DNA of 64,000 nucleotides from UMGS1312 sp964631595 (GCA_964631595.1 CAZVXL010000004.1:1-64000), one strand, 5' to 3'; positions 15,414 through 24,477 are shown, numbered from the stretch's first letter. Numbers and translations: made by a program. Notes: a model not told the origin generated them from the letters alone.

Positions 15414-15442
15414 TTGACACGGGAGGATACACAGGATATAAT
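15414..15442 (+). promoter_or_regulatory. Promoter of the mdh-fumC-hdr-flx-frd operon
   Basis: TTGACA (15414-15419), exactly 17 bp, TATAAT (15437-15442). No other strong promoter is visible before frdA ends at 26763. Confidence 0.85.
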
Positions 15443-15598
15443 ATATAATGAATATGTGTGGGCTTTGTGACATATTCGGTGTGATCCGACCTACTCGGAT
15501 CAATGCAGGATACTGCGACCTCGGTATCCGTCCGCGTGTCGGGCGGATATACGATCCGGCTGTTTTACAGCCGAATTCAAATGAAAGTGAAAATGATT
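15443..15598 (+). promoter_or_regulatory. Structured 5' leader of the operon (~150 nt)
   Basis: Several perfect hairpins in series: GATCCGA-cctac-TCGGATC (15483-15501), GATAC/GTATC (about 15509-15528), CCGTCCGC.../GGGCGGA (about 15530-15547) and CGGCTG-tttta-CAGCCG (15558-15574). There is no T-run, so if regulatory it would act on translation or RNA stability. No riboswitch class recognised. Confidence 0.5.
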
Positions 15599-16546
15599 AT
15601 GAGCAACAAGGTTACTGTAATCGGCTCGGGAAGTGTCGGCTCCACGATCTCATATACGCTTGCCGTAAACGGGATCGCATCGGAGATAGTTATGATCGAC
15701 ATCAATGAGTCAAAGTCACTTGGCGAGGCTCTTGACATCAGACAGGGGATACCCTTCTGCTCCCCCGCCTCAATTTACGCCGGCACATACAGAGATGCCG
15801 CCGGCTCGGACATCGTCATTCTTACCTCGGGTGCCGCGAGAAAGGCGGGGCAGTCGAGAATAGACCTTGCCCAGATCAACGTGGATATTACAAGATCCAT
15901 AATACCGGAGCTTGTGAGATACGCACCGGACGCGGTGTACATCATCGTGTCGAATCCGGTCGATATCCTCACCTATCAGTTCTGTAAGACCTCGGGTCTC
16001 TCGGAACGCCAGATAATCGGCTCGGGTACGATACTTGATACGGCAAGACTCCGCACAAGGCTGTCGGAGTATTACAACATAAGTCAGCAGAACGTTCATG
16101 CGTACGTGTTCGGTGAGCACGGCGATTCGTCGTTCGTGCCGTGGTCGAACGCGACCATTTCCAATATCGCGATAGACAAGTATGTCGATTGCCTCACGGA
16201 AAAGGATCAGCTGATCCCGCCCCTTGACTATGAGGAGGTGGAGACCTACATAAAGAGATCCGGCGGAAAGATCATCGAGCGAAAGGGCGCTACCTTCTAC
16301 GCCGTTGCGGTGTCGGTGTGCCATATCTGCAAGTGTATCTTTACCGGCGCGGACACGACGATGACGGTGTCCACCATGATGCACGGCGAATACGGCGTTG
16401 AGGACGTGTGCCTCAGCTCACTCTGTATCGTGGGCAAGGACGGTATCGTCGGAAAGATAGTTGCGCCCCTGACGGCGGAGGAGGAAGAAAAGTTCCGCCA
16501 CAGCGCACAGTGTCTGAGAGACGTTATAGACAGAATAAACATCTGA
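15599..16546 (+). CDS. L-lactate/malate dehydrogenase family protein, predicted malate dehydrogenase
   Basis: 315 residues from ATG 15599 (AAAGTGA about 8 bases upstream; another in-frame ATG at 15581 lacks a ribosome site). Rossmann motif VIGSGSVGSTISY, catalytic pair D147/H174 (FGEHGDSS), substrate arginines R87 and R152. The overall sequence is LDH-like (KGATFYAVA, HGDSS). However, the specificity position before the mobile loop reads G-A-A-R81-K-A-G-Q-S-R, where LDHs have Gln and malate dehydrogenases have Arg. In Bacillus LDH the single Gln-to-Arg change is known to switch specificity to oxaloacetate. With fumC 28 bases downstream and frdAB in the operon, an oxaloacetate/malate role is likely; lactate activity is the alternative. 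Confidence 0.75.
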   Translation: MSNKVTVIGSGSVGSTISYTLAVNGIASEIVMIDINESKSLGEALDIRQGIPFCSPASIYAGTYRDAAGSDIVILTSGAARKAGQSRIDLAQINVDITRSIIPELVRYAPDAVYIIVSNPVDILTYQFCKTSGLSERQIIGSGTILDTARLRTRLSEYYNISQQNVHAYVFGEHGDSSFVPWSNATISNIAIDKYVDCLTEKDQLIPPLDYEEVETYIKRSGGKIIERKGATFYAVAVSVCHICKCIFTGADTTMTVSTMMHGEYGVEDVCLSSLCIVGKDGIVGKIVAPLTAEEEEKFRHSAQCLRDVIDRINI

Positions 16547-16574
16547 GCCAAAGACTGAGAGAGGAGAGAATACA

Positions 16575-17951
16575 ATGAACTACCGCATTGAGCACGATTC
16601 CATGGGCGAGGTCAAGGTGCCTGCCGATAAGTATTGGGGAGCGCAGACGGAGCGAAGCCATCGGAATTTCCCGATCGGCGTGGGACTTGAGGTTATGCCG
16701 AGGGAGATAACTGTGGCATTCGGTATATTGAAGAAGGCGGCGGCGAGAGCGAATAACAGGCTCGTCCCCGAGAGAATGACGGACGAAAAGCTGGCGGTGA
16801 TCTCCGCTGCCTGCGATGAGGTCATCTCGGGTGAGCTTTTCCCGCATTTTCCGCTCGTTGTGTGGCAGACCGGAAGCGGCACGCAGTCCAACATGAACGC
16901 AAACGAGGTCATTGCCAACAGAGGAAACGAGCTTGCGGGCAAAAAGCTGCTTCATCCCAATGATGATATAAATATGAGCCAGTCGTCAAACGATACCTTC
17001 CCGACCGCCATGCACATATCGGCTGTGTGCGCGATCGAGGATAAGGTGCTTCCCGCGGTGCGCCTGCTTATCAGCACGTTTCTGCGGCTTGAAGCCGAGA
17101 ACGAGGGCATAGTAAAGAGCGGACGTACTCATTTGCAGGATGCGACTCCCATAAAGTTCTCTCAGGAAATCAGCGGATGGCGTGCATCTCTTGAGAGAGA
17201 TGCGGAAATGCTTGAGCTCTCCCTCGGCGGACTGCGCGAGCTTGCGCTCGGCGGCACCGCCGTCGGAACAGGTCTGAATACGCCCGACGGCTTCGATACG
17301 GAGGTCGCGCGCGAGGTGTCCGCTCTCACGGGCAAGAGCTTTGTGACCGCCCCGAATAAGTTCCATGCGCTGACGAGCAAGGACGAGCTTGTGTTTGCAC
17401 ACGGCGCGCTGAAGGCTCTTGCCGCGGATATGATGAAGATCGCAAACGACGTGAGATGGCTTGCCAGCGGCCCCAGAGACGGACTCGGAGAGATAACGAT
17501 ACCCGAGAACGAGCCCGGCTCCTCCATTATGCCCGGCAAGGTGAATCCCACGCAGTGTGAGGCGGTGACGATGGTCGCGGTTCAGGTAATGGGCAACGAT
17601 ACTGCTGTCGGCATTGCGGCATCTCAGGGAAATTTCGAGCTGAACGTGTTCATGCCGGTCTGTGCCTACAATTTCCTTCAGTCTGCGAGACTTCTTGCGG
17701 AGTCGATAGTTTCCTTCAATAACAGTTGTGCCGTCGGTATCAAGGCGAACAGAGAAAAAATGCACCACAACCTGCACAATTCTCTCATGCTCGTTACCGC
17801 GCTGAACCCGTATATCGGATACGAAAATGCGGCAAAGACCGCGAAAAAAGCATATAAGGACAACATCTCACTGAAGGAGGCCTGCGTCGAGCTCGGATTT
17901 TTGAGCGCGGAGCGCTTCGATGAGGTGTTCCATCCGGAAGAGATGGTCTGA
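16575..17951 (+). CDS. fumC: Class II fumarate hydratase
   Basis: 458 residues, standard for the Fe-S-free homotetrameric fumarase. Signature GSSIMPGKVNPTQCE, substrate-site segments TGSGTQSNMNANEV and SGRTHLQDA(T)P, and the general-acid loop are intact. It interconverts malate and fumarate in the cytoplasm. It starts 28 bases after the dehydrogenase gene with GGAGAGAATACA before the ATG, and hdrB follows after 23 bases. It therefore supplies fumarate to the fumarate reductase at the end of the operon. Confidence 0.95.
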   Translation: MNYRIEHDSMGEVKVPADKYWGAQTERSHRNFPIGVGLEVMPREITVAFGILKKAAARANNRLVPERMTDEKLAVISAACDEVISGELFPHFPLVVWQTGSGTQSNMNANEVIANRGNELAGKKLLHPNDDINMSQSSNDTFPTAMHISAVCAIEDKVLPAVRLLISTFLRLEAENEGIVKSGRTHLQDATPIKFSQEISGWRASLERDAEMLELSLGGLRELALGGTAVGTGLNTPDGFDTEVAREVSALTGKSFVTAPNKFHALTSKDELVFAHGALKALAADMMKIANDVRWLASGPRDGLGEITIPENEPGSSIMPGKVNPTQCEAVTMVAVQVMGNDTAVGIAASQGNFELNVFMPVCAYNFLQSARLLAESIVSFNNSCAVGIKANREKMHHNLHNSLMLVTALNPYIGYENAAKTAKKAYKDNISLKEACVELGFLSAERFDEVFHPEEMV

Positions 17952-17974
17952 GGTCGGCTTACAAAGGAGAGTAC

Positions 17975-18760
17975 ATGATGACATACAGCTATTATCCGGG
18001 GTGTACCCTTAAAACCAAGGCAAAGGAGCTTGACCGAAAGGGAAGGCTTGCCGCAGAGGCTCTCGGCATTACGCTTGAGGAGCTGCCGGAGTGGCAGTGC
18101 TGCGGCGGAGTATACACCATGGCAAGGGACGAGATCGCCTCAAAGCTTGCATCGGTGAGAGCGCTTGCCGCGGCAAGAGAGCGCGGCGGCACTCTTGTCA
18201 CCCTTTGCTCTGCCTGCCACAATGTTTTGAAGCAGGTCAACCGAGATATGAAGGAGCAGGGCGACATCTGCGACAGGGCAAATTCGTATATGAAGCTTGA
18301 CATTCCGTACACCGGAGAGACGCAGGTCATACATTATCTTGAGCTGCTCCGCGACAAAGTGGGCTTCGATGCGCTTGCGGAGGCTGTAAAGAAGCCGCTC
18401 GGTAAGAAGATCGGCGCATATTACGGTTGTCTCCTGCTTCGCCCAGCAAAGGTGATGCAGTTCGACGATCCCGAGGATCCGAGACTTATGGAGGAGCTTT
18501 TGCGAGCTCTCGGCGCGGAGCCGGTCATCTACGGTATGCGTAATGAGTGCTGCGGAGGCTATATGGCGACGGAGGATCCCGATGCCGCCGCAAAAAGAAG
18601 CGGTGACGTTATGGCGAACGCCGTCGGCGCGGGTGCCGAGGCGCTTATCACGGCGTGCCCACTCTGCCTCTACAATCTTACGAAAAATTCCGCATCGGGC
18701 GTACCGGTGTACTATTTTACGGAGCTTCTGTGCGAGGCTCTTGCGGCGGAGGTGCAGTGA
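17975..18760 (+). CDS. hdrB: Heterodisulfide reductase-like subunit B
   Basis: 261 residues with two complete CCG modules: C10, C42-C43, C78, C81 and C152, C192-C193, C228, C231. In methanogen HdrB these cysteines hold two non-cubane [4Fe-4S] clusters that cleave a disulfide. All ligands are present, so the site looks functional. In bacteria HdrB pairs with HdrC/HdrA and reduces an unknown or DsrC-type (di)sulfide; no dsrC is in the operon. The operon instead ends with fumarate reductase subunits, which may be the electron acceptor. The stop overlaps the hdrC start (TGATG). Confidence 0.9.
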   Translation: MMTYSYYPGCTLKTKAKELDRKGRLAAEALGITLEELPEWQCCGGVYTMARDEIASKLASVRALAAARERGGTLVTLCSACHNVLKQVNRDMKEQGDICDRANSYMKLDIPYTGETQVIHYLELLRDKVGFDALAEAVKKPLGKKIGAYYGCLLLRPAKVMQFDDPEDPRLMEELLRALGAEPVIYGMRNECCGGYMATEDPDAAAKRSGDVMANAVGAGAEALITACPLCLYNLTKNSASGVPVYYFTELLCEALAAEVQ

Positions 18761-19146
18761 TGAAATTCGAGAAAGAGCGTGAAGCGATAATCCGCATCAG
18801 CGGTGTGAACGTTCTGAAATGTATGAGATGCGGCAAATGCTCGGGCACGTGTCCCTCCTACGATGAGATGGAGTATCATCCTCACCAGTTTGTCTATATG
18901 GTGGAGAGGGGCGATATAGGGCCGCTCCTTGAATCGGAGTCGATCTACAAGTGCCTCTCCTGCTTTGCCTGCGTGGAGCGCTGTCCGAGAGACGTCGAGC
19001 CGGCAAAGGTGATCGAGGCGGTCAGGCTTGTGAAGATAAGGGCGCAGGGCGCAAATCATATGAAGCCCGAGGACGTGCCCGATATGCTTGATCCCGAGCT
19101 CCCTCAGCAGGCGCTCGTAAGCTCCTTCAGAAAGTATGCGAAGTAG
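18760..19146 (+). CDS. hdrC: Heterodisulfide reductase-like subunit C (2x[4Fe-4S])
   Basis: 128 residues with two cubane motifs: C21-x2-C24-x2-C27-x3-C31 and C65-x2-C68-x2-C71-x3-C75. HdrC carries electrons between the flavin of HdrA and the catalytic clusters of HdrB. The ATG overlaps the hdrB stop by one base, so translation is coupled, and hdrA follows after 18 bases with GGAAAGGAAGG. Confidence 0.92.
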   Translation: MKFEKEREAIIRISGVNVLKCMRCGKCSGTCPSYDEMEYHPHQFVYMVERGDIGPLLESESIYKCLSCFACVERCPRDVEPAKVIEAVRLVKIRAQGANHMKPEDVPDMLDPELPQQALVSSFRKYAK

Positions 19147-19164
19147 GAAAGGAAGGTATAGACA

Positions 19165-21156
19165 ATGCAGAGAATAGGCGTATTCGTGTGCCATTGCGGC
19201 ACAAATATTGCCGGAACGGTCGATGTCGTTGCCGTTGCCGAGGCTCTGAGGAGCGAGGCGGGAGTCGTGATCTCCGAGGAGTATCAGTATATGTGCTCAG
19301 AGGCGGGACAGAACAAGATCAAGGATGCCATTCGGGATAATGCACTGACAGGTGTCGTGATCTGCTCCTGCTCTCCCAGAATGCATGAGGCAACCTTCCG
19401 AAAGACCGCCGCCGCCGCGGGCATCAACCCGTACATGGTGGAGATAGCGAATATCCGCGAGCAGGTATCGTGGATACATAAGGATAAAAACGAGGGAACG
19501 GAAAAGGCGATCATTCTCGGTCGCGCCGCTATCGCGAAGGTGCATCTCAATGCGCCGCTTCACGCGGGCGAGAGCCCCGTGACCAAGAGGGCGCTGGTGA
19601 TCGGCGGAGGTATCGCCGGAATACAGACCGCGCTTGATATTGCCGAGGCGGGCTTCCCCGTGGATATAGTGGAAAAGAACCCGACTATAGGCGGCAAGAT
19701 GACGCAGATAGATAAGACCTTCCCCACGCTTGACTGTGCCGCCTGCATACTGACCCCGAAAATGGTGGATTGCGCGCAGAGTGACAAGATCCGCATCCTT
19801 GCCTACAGCGAGGTCGAGTCGGTGTCGGGCTTTGTCGGCAATTTTACCGCGAAGATCAGAAAAAAGGCAAGATACGTAGATGAGGTGAAATGCACCGGCT
19901 GCGGACTTTGCACCGAAAAGTGCCCGCAGAAGGCGATCCCGAACGAGTTCAATCTCGGAATGGATAACAGACGCGCGGTGTACATTCCCTTCGCTCAGGC
20001 GGTGCCGAAGGTCGCGACCATAGATCCCATGCACTGCACGATGTTGAAAACGGGAAAATGCGGTGTTTGCTCCAAGGTGTGTACCGCAGGTGCGATAGAC
20101 TATAAGCAGACGGATACGGTGATAAGCGAGCAGTACGGCGCTATCGTGGTGGCTACGGGCTATAACCCGATAAAGCTTGACAGATTCGATGAATTTGCCT
20201 ACAGTACCTCAAAGGACGTGGTGACGTCACTTGAGTTCGAGAGACTGACCAATGCCGCGGGACCCACCGCCGGCACGCTTCTCCGTCCCTCAGACGGAAA
20301 GCATCCGCATACGATAGTGTTCGTGCAGTGTGTCGGTAGCCGCGATACCTCGGGCTGCGGCAAGCAGTACTGCTCAAAGATATGCTGTATGTATACCGCA
20401 AAGCACGCGATGCTGGTGCGCGAGAAGTATCCGGATACGGAGGTGTACGTATTCTATATCGACGTGCGTACCCCCGGAAAGAATTTCGATGAATTCTACC
20501 GCAGAGCCGTGGAGGAATACGGCGTGCATTACATAAAGGGAATGGTCGGAAAGGTCGTGCCGGAGGCGGACGGAACTCTTACCGTTCGGGCATCGGATCT
20601 TATAGCGGGCGAGCAGCTCAAGATATCCGCGGATATGGTGGTGCTTGCCGCCGCCATCGAGCCGGACAGCAGTGCGAGACCGCTTGCGACCATGCTCACC
20701 GCAAGCATGGATACCAACGATTTCTTTACCGAGGCTCACCCGAAGCTCAGACCCGTGGAGAGCCCCACGGCGGGTATCTTCCTGTCGGGAGCGTGTCAGG
20801 GACCCAAGGATATTCCCGAGACCGTATCTCAGGCAAGTGCCGCCGCAGCGAAGGTCATAGGACTTCTTGCAAAGGACAGCCTGAAGGGCAATCCCTGTGT
20901 GGCACATTCCGATGAAATGATGTGTAACGGCTGCTCCTCGTGTGAGAGAGTGTGCCCCTACGGCGCTATCTCTTACGAGGATAAGGAATTCCGTATGCCC
21001 GACAGAACTACCGCGATACGCCGCGTGGCGGCGGTCAATCCCGCGGTATGCCAAGGCTGCGGAGCCTGTACCGTGGCGTGCCCGTCGGGTGCCATGGATC
21101 TTCGCGGCTTTACCAACAGACAGATCATGGCGGAGGTAGATGCAATATGCCGATGA
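19165..21156 (+). CDS. hdrA: Heterodisulfide reductase-like subunit A (FAD, multiple [4Fe-4S])
   Basis: 663 residues, the full HdrA size. Order: N-terminal HdrA-specific domain with C-H-C (about 9-11) and CSCSPRMHE (about 69-78), an FAD Rossmann motif GGGIAGIQTALDIAEAGFP (about 146-164), LDCAACILTPKM, an inserted ferredoxin motif CTGCGLCTEKC (about 242), KCGVCSKVC (about 297), KQYCSKICCMYTAKHA, and two C-terminal [4Fe-4S] motifs (about 588 and 630). HdrA FAD is the bifurcating flavin in HdrABC complexes: it splits electron pairs between ferredoxin and a high-potential acceptor. The last bases overlap flxD. Confidence 0.95.
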   Translation: MQRIGVFVCHCGTNIAGTVDVVAVAEALRSEAGVVISEEYQYMCSEAGQNKIKDAIRDNALTGVVICSCSPRMHEATFRKTAAAAGINPYMVEIANIREQVSWIHKDKNEGTEKAIILGRAAIAKVHLNAPLHAGESPVTKRALVIGGGIAGIQTALDIAEAGFPVDIVEKNPTIGGKMTQIDKTFPTLDCAACILTPKMVDCAQSDKIRILAYSEVESVSGFVGNFTAKIRKKARYVDEVKCTGCGLCTEKCPQKAIPNEFNLGMDNRRAVYIPFAQAVPKVATIDPMHCTMLKTGKCGVCSKVCTAGAIDYKQTDTVISEQYGAIVVATGYNPIKLDRFDEFAYSTSKDVVTSLEFERLTNAAGPTAGTLLRPSDGKHPHTIVFVQCVGSRDTSGCGKQYCSKICCMYTAKHAMLVREKYPDTEVYVFYIDVRTPGKNFDEFYRRAVEEYGVHYIKGMVGKVVPEADGTLTVRASDLIAGEQLKISADMVVLAAAIEPDSSARPLATMLTASMDTNDFFTEAHPKLRPVESPTAGIFLSGACQGPKDIPETVSQASAAAAKVIGLLAKDSLKGNPCVAHSDEMMCNGCSSCERVCPYGAISYEDKEFRMPDRTTAIRRVAAVNPAVCQGCGACTVACPSGAMDLRGFTNRQIMAEVDAICR

Positions 21157-21593
21157 ATGAAAATAACGAGTTTCGTCCGTTGATAGTGGCATTCTGCTGT
21201 AACTGGTGCTCCTACGCCGGCGCAGACCTTGCGGGAACGAACCGTGCAGGATATCCGGCGGACGTGAAGATCATAAGAGTGCCGTGCTCCTGTCGTGTAA
21301 ATCCCATGTTCATACTTAGAGCATTTCAGCGCGGAGCGGACGGCGTGATCGTGTGCGGCTGTCACCCCGGTGACTGCCACTACACGTCGGGCAACTATTA
21401 TGCCAGAAGAAGAATGACCATGCTGTTCTCCATGCTTGATTACCTCGGCATCGAGAAGGAGCGCACAAGAGTGGAATGGATCTCCGCCGCCGAGGGCGCA
21501 AAGTTTGCCGCGACCATGAACGAATTTGTCGAGACGGTGACACAGCTCGGCCCTAACAGGAGATTGGAGGACTTGAGATGCAGGAAAAACTGA
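21147..21593 (+). CDS. flxD: MvhD/FlxD-type electron-transfer subunit
   Basis: 148 residues. Cys pattern CCNWCSYAG near the N terminus, VPCSCR and CGCHPGDCHY, characteristic of MvhD, the [2Fe-2S] adaptor that delivers electrons to HdrA. Start taken at 21147, eleven bases after GGAGG and inside the end of hdrA; a second ATG at 21153 is possible. Beside flxA it marks the complex as the NADH-linked Flx-Hdr type rather than a hydrogenase-linked Mvh-Hdr, since no hydrogenase large subunit is present. Confidence 0.9.
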   Translation: MPMNENNEFRPLIVAFCCNWCSYAGADLAGTNRAGYPADVKIIRVPCSCRVNPMFILRAFQRGADGVIVCGCHPGDCHYTSGNYYARRRMTMLFSMLDYLGIEKERTRVEWISAAEGAKFAATMNEFVETVTQLGPNRRLEDLRCRKN

Positions 21594-22543
21594 TTTCGAG
21601 AGCTTCGGAGCTGCTCTCCTCCGGAGAGGTGGCAAGAGTTATCGGCTGGAAGCGCGGAGAGCTCGGCTACGATACGACTCCGGCGATATTCGAGAGCGCG
21701 GAGGAGCTGGAGAGAGATTTCGTGTACGGCGATTTCTGCGGCGCGAATCTGTCCAAATATTTGATAAAGAGCATGAGGAGCGAGGGCAAGACTCTTGTGA
21801 TGCTGAAGCTGTGCGATACCTACAGCTTCAATCAGCTCCTCACGGAGCACAGGATAAGCCGCGATAAGACATACGTTATTGCGGTGGGCTGCGCCGGAAT
21901 GGCGGATCCCGAGAGACTGCGTAGGCTCGGGATCACCGGAATTACCGGAATCACGGGTGAGGGCGATAGCTTTGCAGTGTCCACCGTATACGGCGAGAGG
22001 ACTGTGCCGAAGAAGGACTGCCTGTGCATAAAATGCCTGTCCTGCAAGGGCGGCGAGCCGGTCGTGTACGATGAGATCATCGGCGGGGACATCACTCCTC
22101 CGAAGTTCGACGACCGCTTTGAGCAGGTACACGCGCTTGAGGCGATGAGCCCCGAGGAGAGATATGGATTCTGGAGAGGGGAGCTGTCACGCTGTATCAG
22201 ATGTAACGCCTGCCGAAATGTTTGCCCCGCCTGCTCCTGCGAGAGCTGTGTGTTCGATAACCCGAATTCGGGCGTGGCACAGAAGGCGGCTGCCGACTCC
22301 TTTGAGGAGAATATGTTCCATATAATCAGAGCCTTCCACGTCGCCGGAAGATGCACCGATTGCGGAGAGTGCTCCAGAGTGTGCCCCGAGAGCATACCGC
22401 TCCATCTTCTGAACAGGAAGTTTATTTCCGATATCGACAGCTATTACGGAAAGTATCAGGCGGGTGAGACCGAAGGGCAGAGAGCACCTCTTGTGGATTA
22501 CACCGAGGACGATGCGGAGCCCTCCGCCATCTATGACAGATAA
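21578..22543 (+). CDS. flxC: FlxC-like iron-sulfur protein
   Basis: 321 residues overlapping flxD by 16 bases. An N-terminal alpha/beta domain related to F420-hydrogenase beta-type proteins carries CLCIKCLSC (about 149-157). Two [4Fe-4S] motifs follow: CIRCNACRNVCPACSCESC (about 206-224, with extra cysteines) and CTDCGECSRVCP (about 258). A small in-frame triple repeat (GITGITGIT) lies near residue 122. Position between flxD and flxB matches the third Flx subunit. Its detailed role in the electron path is not established. Confidence 0.75.
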   Translation: MQEKLISRASELLSSGEVARVIGWKRGELGYDTTPAIFESAEELERDFVYGDFCGANLSKYLIKSMRSEGKTLVMLKLCDTYSFNQLLTEHRISRDKTYVIAVGCAGMADPERLRRLGITGITGITGEGDSFAVSTVYGERTVPKKDCLCIKCLSCKGGEPVVYDEIIGGDITPPKFDDRFEQVHALEAMSPEERYGFWRGELSRCIRCNACRNVCPACSCESCVFDNPNSGVAQKAAADSFEENMFHIIRAFHVAGRCTDCGECSRVCPESIPLHLLNRKFISDIDSYYGKYQAGETEGQRAPLVDYTEDDAEPSAIYDR

Positions 22544-22554
22544 GGGGGAGAGAT

Positions 22555-23571
22555 ATGTATTTTCTTAAAAAAGACAGACTGAGCGAGCTTTTTGCGGCTC
22601 TCTCCGCAGACTCGGCTCTTTATCTTCCCGCAAAGAATAAGGACGGCAAGACAGATTACGTGCGGTATACCGACGGGGTGGAATACAGCGATGCGCTCAA
22701 TACGGAGCGCAGTGCCAAGGATTTCTTCTTCCCCCAGACGGAGGATATCGCGGATTTCAGAGTGGACGGAAAGAGCATCGAGGTGATAGACATTCGCCGT
22801 GAGCACGAGGATTACGTGATCTTCGGTGTGCGCGCCTGCGATATGGCAAGCTTTGATATTCTTGATTCCGTGTACCTGTCCGAGCCGATCGACAGCTATT
22901 ATGCCGAGAGGCGCAGTCATGCGACTGTCATGACGGTCGCTTGCCGTACTCCCGCGGAGACGTGCTTCTGCCGATGCTTCGGCATAGATCCCGCCGCTCC
23001 GGGCGGAGATGTGGCTTGTGCTCTCAGTGACAGCGGACTTTACCTTGAGGTAAGGACCGAAAAGGGAGAGGCACTGATCGGAAAGGTATCCCATATGCTT
23101 GAAGAGACCGACGGCGCGGAGGCGGCGGAGCAGGGAAAGCGGTGTCATGAGCTGATGGACAGACTCCCCCTTGCCGGACTCACCCCCGATGCCTTCGGCG
23201 GCGAGCGAATGATGGAGCATTTTTCCTCGGAGAAATGGGCGTCCCTCTCCGAGGCGTGTCTCGGCTGCGGCACCTGCACCTTTGTGTGCCCCACCTGCCA
23301 GTGCTACGATATAAGAGATTTCGATACAGGAAGCGGCATAAGGCGTTTCCGTTGCTGGGATAGCTGTATGTATTCCGATTTCACGAAAATGGCTCACGGC
23401 AACTCCCGAAACAGTCAGCTTGAAAGATTCAGACAGCGCTTCATGCACAAGCTTATGTACTATCCCGCAAACAACGACGGCAAATTCGGCTGTGTCGGCT
23501 GCGGCAGATGCCTGTCCAAGTGCCCCATCTCCATGAATATCGTCAAGGTGATGAAGGCGCTTGGAGACTGA
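22555..23571 (+). CDS. flxB: FlxB-like 4Fe-4S protein (HydB/AsrA-like)
   Basis: 338 residues with a CRTPAETCFC segment near 150 and two C-terminal cubane motifs: CLGCGTCTFVCPTCQC (about 236) and CVGCGRCLSKCP (about 313). This is the architecture of the Fe-S subunit that partners an FAD/NAD(P)H oxidoreductase in sulfite reductase AsrA, hydrogenase beta subunits and FlxB. It likely passes electrons from FlxA to the rest of the complex. It starts 11 bases after flxC with GGGGGAGAG. Confidence 0.85.
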   Translation: MYFLKKDRLSELFAALSADSALYLPAKNKDGKTDYVRYTDGVEYSDALNTERSAKDFFFPQTEDIADFRVDGKSIEVIDIRREHEDYVIFGVRACDMASFDILDSVYLSEPIDSYYAERRSHATVMTVACRTPAETCFCRCFGIDPAAPGGDVACALSDSGLYLEVRTEKGEALIGKVSHMLEETDGAEAAEQGKRCHELMDRLPLAGLTPDAFGGERMMEHFSSEKWASLSEACLGCGTCTFVCPTCQCYDIRDFDTGSGIRRFRCWDSCMYSDFTKMAHGNSRNSQLERFRQRFMHKLMYYPANNDGKFGCVGCGRCLSKCPISMNIVKVMKALGD

Positions 23572-23601
23572 TTTCGAGACGGCAACAGAAAGGAGCTAAG
23601 T

Positions 23602-24429
23602 ATGTATAACGAAACACTTATTCCGAGTATAGGAGTCATCACCGATATAAGGCAGGATACTCCGGACGTCAAGACCTTCCGAGTAGTCACGCCCGACGGA
23701 AAAAAGCCCTTCGTCCATATCCCCGGACAGTGCGCCATGCTCTCCGTCCCCGGAGTCGGAGAGGCGATGTTCTCAATAACCTCATCTCCCACGAATACCG
23801 AATTCTTTGAATTTTCCATAAAAAAGTGCGGCTGTCTCACGGATTGGCTTCACCGAATGGAGGTCGGTCAGCAGATAACGATCAGAGGCCCCTACGGAAA
23901 CGGCTTCCCCGTGGATACCGTCCTCAAGGGCAAGGATCTGCTTTTCATTGCGGGAGGAATAGGACTTGCGCCCCTGCGCTCCGTGATAAACTATGTCCGC
24001 GACAGGAGAGAGAATTACGGTCGGGTGCAGATAGTCTACGGCTCACGCTCCATGGACGATCTCGTGGATTATGAGGAGATAATCGGTGAGTGGTCGAAGG
24101 ATCCCGACGTCGAGGTGGCTCTGACGATAGACAGAGAGCAAGAGGGATGGAACGGACACGTCGGCTTCGTCCCGAGCTATGTGAAGGAGCTCTCCCCCGA
24201 TATCTCAAGAACGGTGCTTGTCTGCGGCCCTCCGATCATGATAAAGTTCACGCTTGCATCTCTGAAGGAGCTGGGCTTTACGGAGACGCAGGTGTTTACC
24301 ACGATGGAGCTTCGCATGAAGTGCGGTGTCGGCAAGTGCGGCAGATGCAATATAGGCTCACGGTACGTTTGCAAGGACGGGCCGGTGTTCCGTTATGATG
24401 AGCTGTCGGAGCTGCCCGATGAGTATTGA
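23602..24429 (+). CDS. flxA: FlxA-like FAD/NAD(P)H-binding oxidoreductase
   Basis: 275 residues of the ferredoxin-NADP reductase fold. FAD motif near FSITSSP (about 57-63), nucleotide-binding GGIGLAPLRS (about 117-126), CGPPIMI, and a C-terminal [2Fe-2S] loop C-G-V-G-K-C-G-R-C-N...C (about 242-260), as in AsrB and hydrogenase gamma subunits. It is the expected NADH entry point of the Flx-Hdr complex. Ribosome site GAAAGGAG before ATG. frdB follows after 48 bases. Confidence 0.9.
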   Translation: MYNETLIPSIGVITDIRQDTPDVKTFRVVTPDGKKPFVHIPGQCAMLSVPGVGEAMFSITSSPTNTEFFEFSIKKCGCLTDWLHRMEVGQQITIRGPYGNGFPVDTVLKGKDLLFIAGGIGLAPLRSVINYVRDRRENYGRVQIVYGSRSMDDLVDYEEIIGEWSKDPDVEVALTIDREQEGWNGHVGFVPSYVKELSPDISRTVLVCGPPIMIKFTLASLKELGFTETQVFTTMELRMKCGVGKCGRCNIGSRYVCKDGPVFRYDELSELPDEY

Positions 24430-24477
24430 TGCGGCGCTCGGCGCTTGATATATAAAAACAAAGGAGAATGATCCCCT

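Noticed and set aside
15599..16546. Plain L-lactate dehydrogenase call
   Set aside because: Downgraded because R81 replaces the LDH Gln and the operon is built around malate and fumarate; lactate activity is not excluded.
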